Positions 61,626 through 64,000 of a stretch of DNA of 64,000 nucleotides are shown piece after piece. The notes under the pieces are model-generated. The model worked only from the letters and a program-made list of their open reading frames with translations. It was not told where the DNA came from and did no database searches. Each line of letters starts with the position of its first letter. Positions within the stretch are counted from its first letter, which is position 1. Origin of the DNA: JAPPFW01 sp965231815 (lineage in GTDB: Bacteria; Actinomycetota; Acidimicrobiia; Spongiisociales; Spongiisociaceae); NCBI GenBank assembly GCA_965231815.1, contig OZ246890.1, forward strand, positions 2,604,001-2,668,000, written 5' to 3'. The position numbers and the translations under genes are program-made.

Positions 61626-62791
61626 GTCGTCGCCGGTGTCAAGGTTCGGGAAGCAACCGCCAACCGCTTGATGCCTTCCACGATCGCGGAACTGGTGGCT
61701 GCCAGTGAGATCCGTACGTACCCTTCCCCGGCCGGACCGAAGACCGAACCGGGCGCCACACTGACGTCGAACTCTTCGAGCAGATCCAATGCAAACCGCA
61801 ACATGGAACGGTTGCCTGCCTCAACCTTGACCAACATGTAGATGGTTCCTTGCGGGGCAACACAGTCCAGACCGGTTTCGGAAGTGGTTGCCAGGGCTGC
61901 CTTGCGACGGCGACGGTAAGCATCGAGCATTGCACTTATCGGAGCGCGCGGTCCGGTGAGCGCCGCCTCCGCCGCTTTCTGCGATATGGTGCTCGGGCAG
62001 GAAACCTGGGGCTCCTGCAGCTTGCGTAATCTATCGGCCAACGGCCCGGGGGCGACCACATAACCCACCCTCCAGCCGGTCATGGCGTAAACCTTGGAAA
62101 AGCTGTACACGGATATGACCCGATCCGCCATGTCGAAACGACCCGCTGACGTGTGTTCCACACGCTCATCTAGGACTAGCTCATCATACACTTCATCCGA
62201 CAGCAACCATAGATCGCGCCGGTCACACAGAGTCACGAGGTCTCCCATCAGCGAGGAGGGAAACACCGCTCCGGTCGGGTTGGATGGGGTGTTCAGGAAC
62301 AGGATGGAAGTCCGGCTGCTTACCAGACCGGCCAGCCGATCCGGATCCGGTAGGAAACCGTCCTCGGATAGAAGAGGATAGAACACCGGCTTGCCCCCCA
62401 GGAACCTGACCATTGCGTCCATATTGGGAAAGCCGGGGGTCGGAAGCAGCACTTCGTCACCCGGGTTGATCAACGCCAGGTAGCAGGAGAACAGAGCGTT
62501 CATGCCGCCGGGCGTTACAACGATCTGGTCGGGGTGGGCGGGGAAACCGTCCACAAGCTCAACCTTTCGGGAGAGAAGTTCTCGCAGGCTCGGCAACCCG
62601 CCGTTGGGTCCGTAGCCGGTGTGGCCGGCCTTCGCCGCCTCGTACGCGGCGGTGATGATGTGTTCGGGGGTCTTGAAACTAGGCTCGCCGACTTCTAGCC
62701 GGATAGCGTCAGGACGGGATGCGGCCAGGTCGAACAGCACCCGTATCTCGGAACGGGGATAGGCCGTTGCTTGATCCGACCAACCTCTCAC
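61622..62791 (-). CDS. PLP-dependent aminotransferase class I/II
   Basis: 389 residues of fold type I. Substrate-side RLEVGEPSFKTPEHI near residue 30, NTPSNPTGAVFP (about residue 165), LLSDEVYDELV with the PLP-nitrogen aspartate, and the Schiff-base lysine in YSFSKVYAMTGWRVGY (about residue 232); the C-terminal arginine is in GYVRISLA. Aspartate/aromatic-type transaminases share this pattern. It is translationally coupled with the split-barrel gene upstream and the M20 gene downstream, suggesting stepwise breakdown of an N-acylated amino acid. Confidence 0.92.
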   Translation of the reverse strand: MRGWSDQATAYPRSEIRVLFDLAASRPDAIRLEVGEPSFKTPEHIITAAYEAAKAGHTGYGPNGGLPSLRELLSRKVELVDGFPAHPDQIVVTPGGMNALFSCYLALINPGDEVLLPTPGFPNMDAMVRFLGGKPVFYPLLSEDGFLPDPDRLAGLVSSRTSILFLNTPSNPTGAVFPSSLMGDLVTLCDRRDLWLLSDEVYDELVLDERVEHTSAGRFDMADRVISVYSFSKVYAMTGWRVGYVVAPGPLADRLRKLQEPQVSCPSTISQKAAEAALTGPRAPISAMLDAYRRRRKAALATTSETGLDCVAPQGTIYMLVKVEAGNRSMLRFALDLLEEFDVSVAPGSVFGPAGEGYVRISLAATSSAIVEGIKRLAVASRTLTPATT

Positions 62792-63360
62792 TGCCGGGCC
62801 GCCCGGCCTCCGTCTTTCTTAGCCTCCAGGTCGGGTCGCTGGCCGGGATCGAAGTAACGGAGTGCCCAGTCGGCGCCCTGCCAGGTAATCAACCTGCCGT
62901 TACGAGGAACCAGCCGGACCAGGTATCGATCCCAGTCCCATGACGCCTTGAGCTGCTCGGGTCCCGACGGTCCGGTGTAACGAATGGCCATTTCCTCGGC
63001 GATCGGAACCCACCGGGATCCTTCCCCCTTGGCCGGACCCTCCACCACTTCGGCGGTGCACTGGGCCAGTACCTTACGGATGCGCGGATGGGCGAGTTCC
63101 TCTATGCAAACTGCGCAGCGCGGCTCGCGTATCAGATCTTTCACCCATTCCGAACGTTTGCGACCCACCACATAGAAGGCCTCCCCATCCCACCGGTACC
63201 AGAGAGGGACCACCATCGGCCAACCGTCCTCCTTGGTGAAGGCCAGCTTCAACAACCAGGTACTGTCCGAGCCGGCGAGAAACTCCTCCACATGTCCCCG
63301 AGGCATCCCTCCGGCGTCGGAACCCTCCTCGTAATAGGTGTCCTGTTTGAACTCTGCCAT
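62788..63360 (-). CDS. PPOX-class split-barrel (FMN/F420-type) protein 3
   Basis: 190 residues: WLLKLAFTKEDGWPMVVPLWYRW and FYVVGRKRSEWVKDLIREPRCAVCIEE are the characteristic halves of pyridoxamine-phosphate-oxidase-like barrels. RNGRLITWQGADWALRYF and a charged tail follow. It is the first gene of the four-gene operon ending with the RraA-like gene, overlapping the aminotransferase by ATGA. It may be a flavin reductase-type step in that pathway; the substrate is unknown. Confidence 0.85.
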   Translation of the reverse strand: MAEFKQDTYYEEGSDAGGMPRGHVEEFLAGSDSTWLLKLAFTKEDGWPMVVPLWYRWDGEAFYVVGRKRSEWVKDLIREPRCAVCIEELAHPRIRKVLAQCTAEVVEGPAKGEGSRWVPIAEEMAIRYTGPSGPEQLKASWDWDRYLVRLVPRNGRLITWQGADWALRYFDPGQRPDLEAKKDGGRAARQ

Positions 63361-63495
63361 CGTGGCGCCCTCCCGAAACCGGCCTTGGCGGGAACCTTCC
63401 GGAGTGAAAGGTTGGCCCGTCCCCTTCGATCCGGCAAGAATGCTACCGGAACCGTCGCCACTCCGGCACGGTCCGTCCGAGAGTCGAGGAGCGCT

Positions 63496-64000
63496 ATGCC
63501 GGTACGTGACACGTCCGCACCTATTGCGGAGGAGATACCCGGACTCGGGGTAACGGTGGAACGGGATGTGGAAGCCGCCATGAGAGACGGGACCGTTCTT
63601 CGATCGGACGTGTACCGGCCTCGCACCGGCGCGGACCTACCTGTGCTGCTGATCCGATCCATATATGACAAGCGCTCCGGAACTCCGACCTTCGGTAGCG
63701 CTCATCCGGCCTGGTTCGCCGCTCAGGGGTACGTGGTTGTCTCTCAAGACTGCCGTGGTCGCTACGCATCCGAAGGGGAGTTCTATCCCTACCTGCACGA
63801 GATGAAAGACGGGTACGATTCGGTCGAGTGGGCAGCCCGCCTGCCTGGTTCTGACGGACGGGTGGGCATGATGGGTTTCTCCTACGTAGGCGCTACCCAG
63901 TTGCTGGCCGCCGTGACCGCTCCGCCATCCCTGGCTTCGATAACGCCCGCCTTTACCGCTTCCCAGTACTACGACGGTTGGACCTACAACGGAGGCGCCT
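63496..64000 (+). CDS. S15/CocE-type alpha/beta hydrolase (3' end outside window)
   Basis: The first 168 codons are present and the frame runs off the right edge. VERDVEAAMRDGTVLRSDVY and the PVLLIRSIYDK strand are the usual start of CocE/NonD and X-Pro dipeptidyl-peptidase (S15) proteins; YVVVSQDCRGRYASEGEFYP is the oxyanion region and GMMGFSYVGATQ holds the nucleophile Ser of GxSYxG (about residue 132). It would hydrolyse an ester or amide with a Ser-His-Asp triad. It is divergent from the split-barrel gene. Substrate unknown. Confidence 0.85.
   Translation, partial: MPVRDTSAPIAEEIPGLGVTVERDVEAAMRDGTVLRSDVYRPRTGADLPVLLIRSIYDKRSGTPTFGSAHPAWFAAQGYVVVSQDCRGRYASEGEFYPYLHEMKDGYDSVEWAARLPGSDGRVGMMGFSYVGATQLLAAVTAPPSLASITPAFTASQYYDGWTYNGGA

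Noticed and set aside
1..64000. CRISPR array, tRNA or rRNA genes
   Set aside because: I saw no regularly spaced direct repeats and no recognisable tRNA or rRNA sequence, but short RNAs could be missed by eye.

Overview
The window is high-GC and gene-dense, with short intergenic gaps, many 4-bp ATGA/GTGA gene overlaps, several leaderless-type promoters (TANNNT 6-8 nt before the start codon) and three small flavin/F420-type split-barrel proteins. This fits an actinobacterium, possibly of the Acidimicrobiia type; no rRNA, tRNA or marker gene in the window fixes the taxonomy. I saw no CRISPR array and no transposase gene.

Layout. 1-8.3 kb: a cupin gene, then a minus-strand operon for a 2-oxoacid (acetoin-type) dehydrogenase with a free lipoyl carrier and an SDR, an MFS transporter framed by two inverted copies of a 110-bp repeat, a cytochrome P450, and two truncated metallohydrolases that look like the product of a deletion. 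8.4-12 kb: a divergent enolase-superfamily enzyme and a large sulfatase; its maturation enzyme (formylglycine-generating enzyme) is encoded at 46.2-47.1 kb. 12.1-13.8 kb: a Xre/ImmA plus PIN-like pair. 13.8-18.6 kb: a cysteine-less thiolase with a DUF35 partner, then a ketose isomerase/epimerase and a dihydroxyacetone-type kinase (DhaK, DhaL). 18.7-20.9 kb: a DUF262/HNH/AlbA_2 fusion, probably a defence protein. 21.0-35.5 kb: a sugar/nucleoside catabolic region (fucose/arabinose-isomerase-like enzyme, LacD-type aldolase, nucleoside hydrolase, zinc dehydrogenase, KARI-like reductase, YnjBCD-like ABC transporter, organophosphate-type MFS, nucleoside phosphorylase). It is interrupted by an orphan Phd antitoxin and a methyltransferase-nuclease fusion.

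35.6-43.0 kb is an accessory island on the minus strand: a SNF2-like helicase, a PLD-type protein and a DUF6361 protein in overlapping frames, preceded by a DUF6036-type nucleotidyltransferase and its partner under an inverted-repeat operator. I regard this as the best candidate for a little-described defence system. 43.2-48.1 kb holds thiol-redox, acyl-CoA synthetase, FGE and 3-hydroxyisobutyrate-dehydrogenase-like genes. 48.3-52.0 kb is an AT-richer Gabija locus (gajA-gajB) whose gajA has a one-base frameshift. 52-58 kb: split-barrel oxidase, prephenate dehydratase, TPP enzyme, HAD phosphatase, DUF418 membrane protein. 58-64 kb: an internally deleted RraA-like pseudogene, a HigBA-type toxin-antitoxin pair, a four-gene operon with the intact RraA-like gene, M20 peptidase, aminotransferase and split-barrel protein, and the start of an S15/CocE hydrolase.

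Two families of non-autonomous elements run through the window: MITE-1 (about 202 bp, three copies) and MITE-2 (110 bp, two intact copies plus degenerate remains). Both are bounded by 4-bp CTAG/TTAA/CTAA duplications, which suggests one YTAR-targeting transposase acting in trans. MITE-1 copies sit on the stop codons of convergent or neighbouring genes, or within a few bases of one. One copy rewrote the C-terminus of the DUF35 protein, and deleting it in silico restores a normal stop and the ribosome binding site of the next gene.
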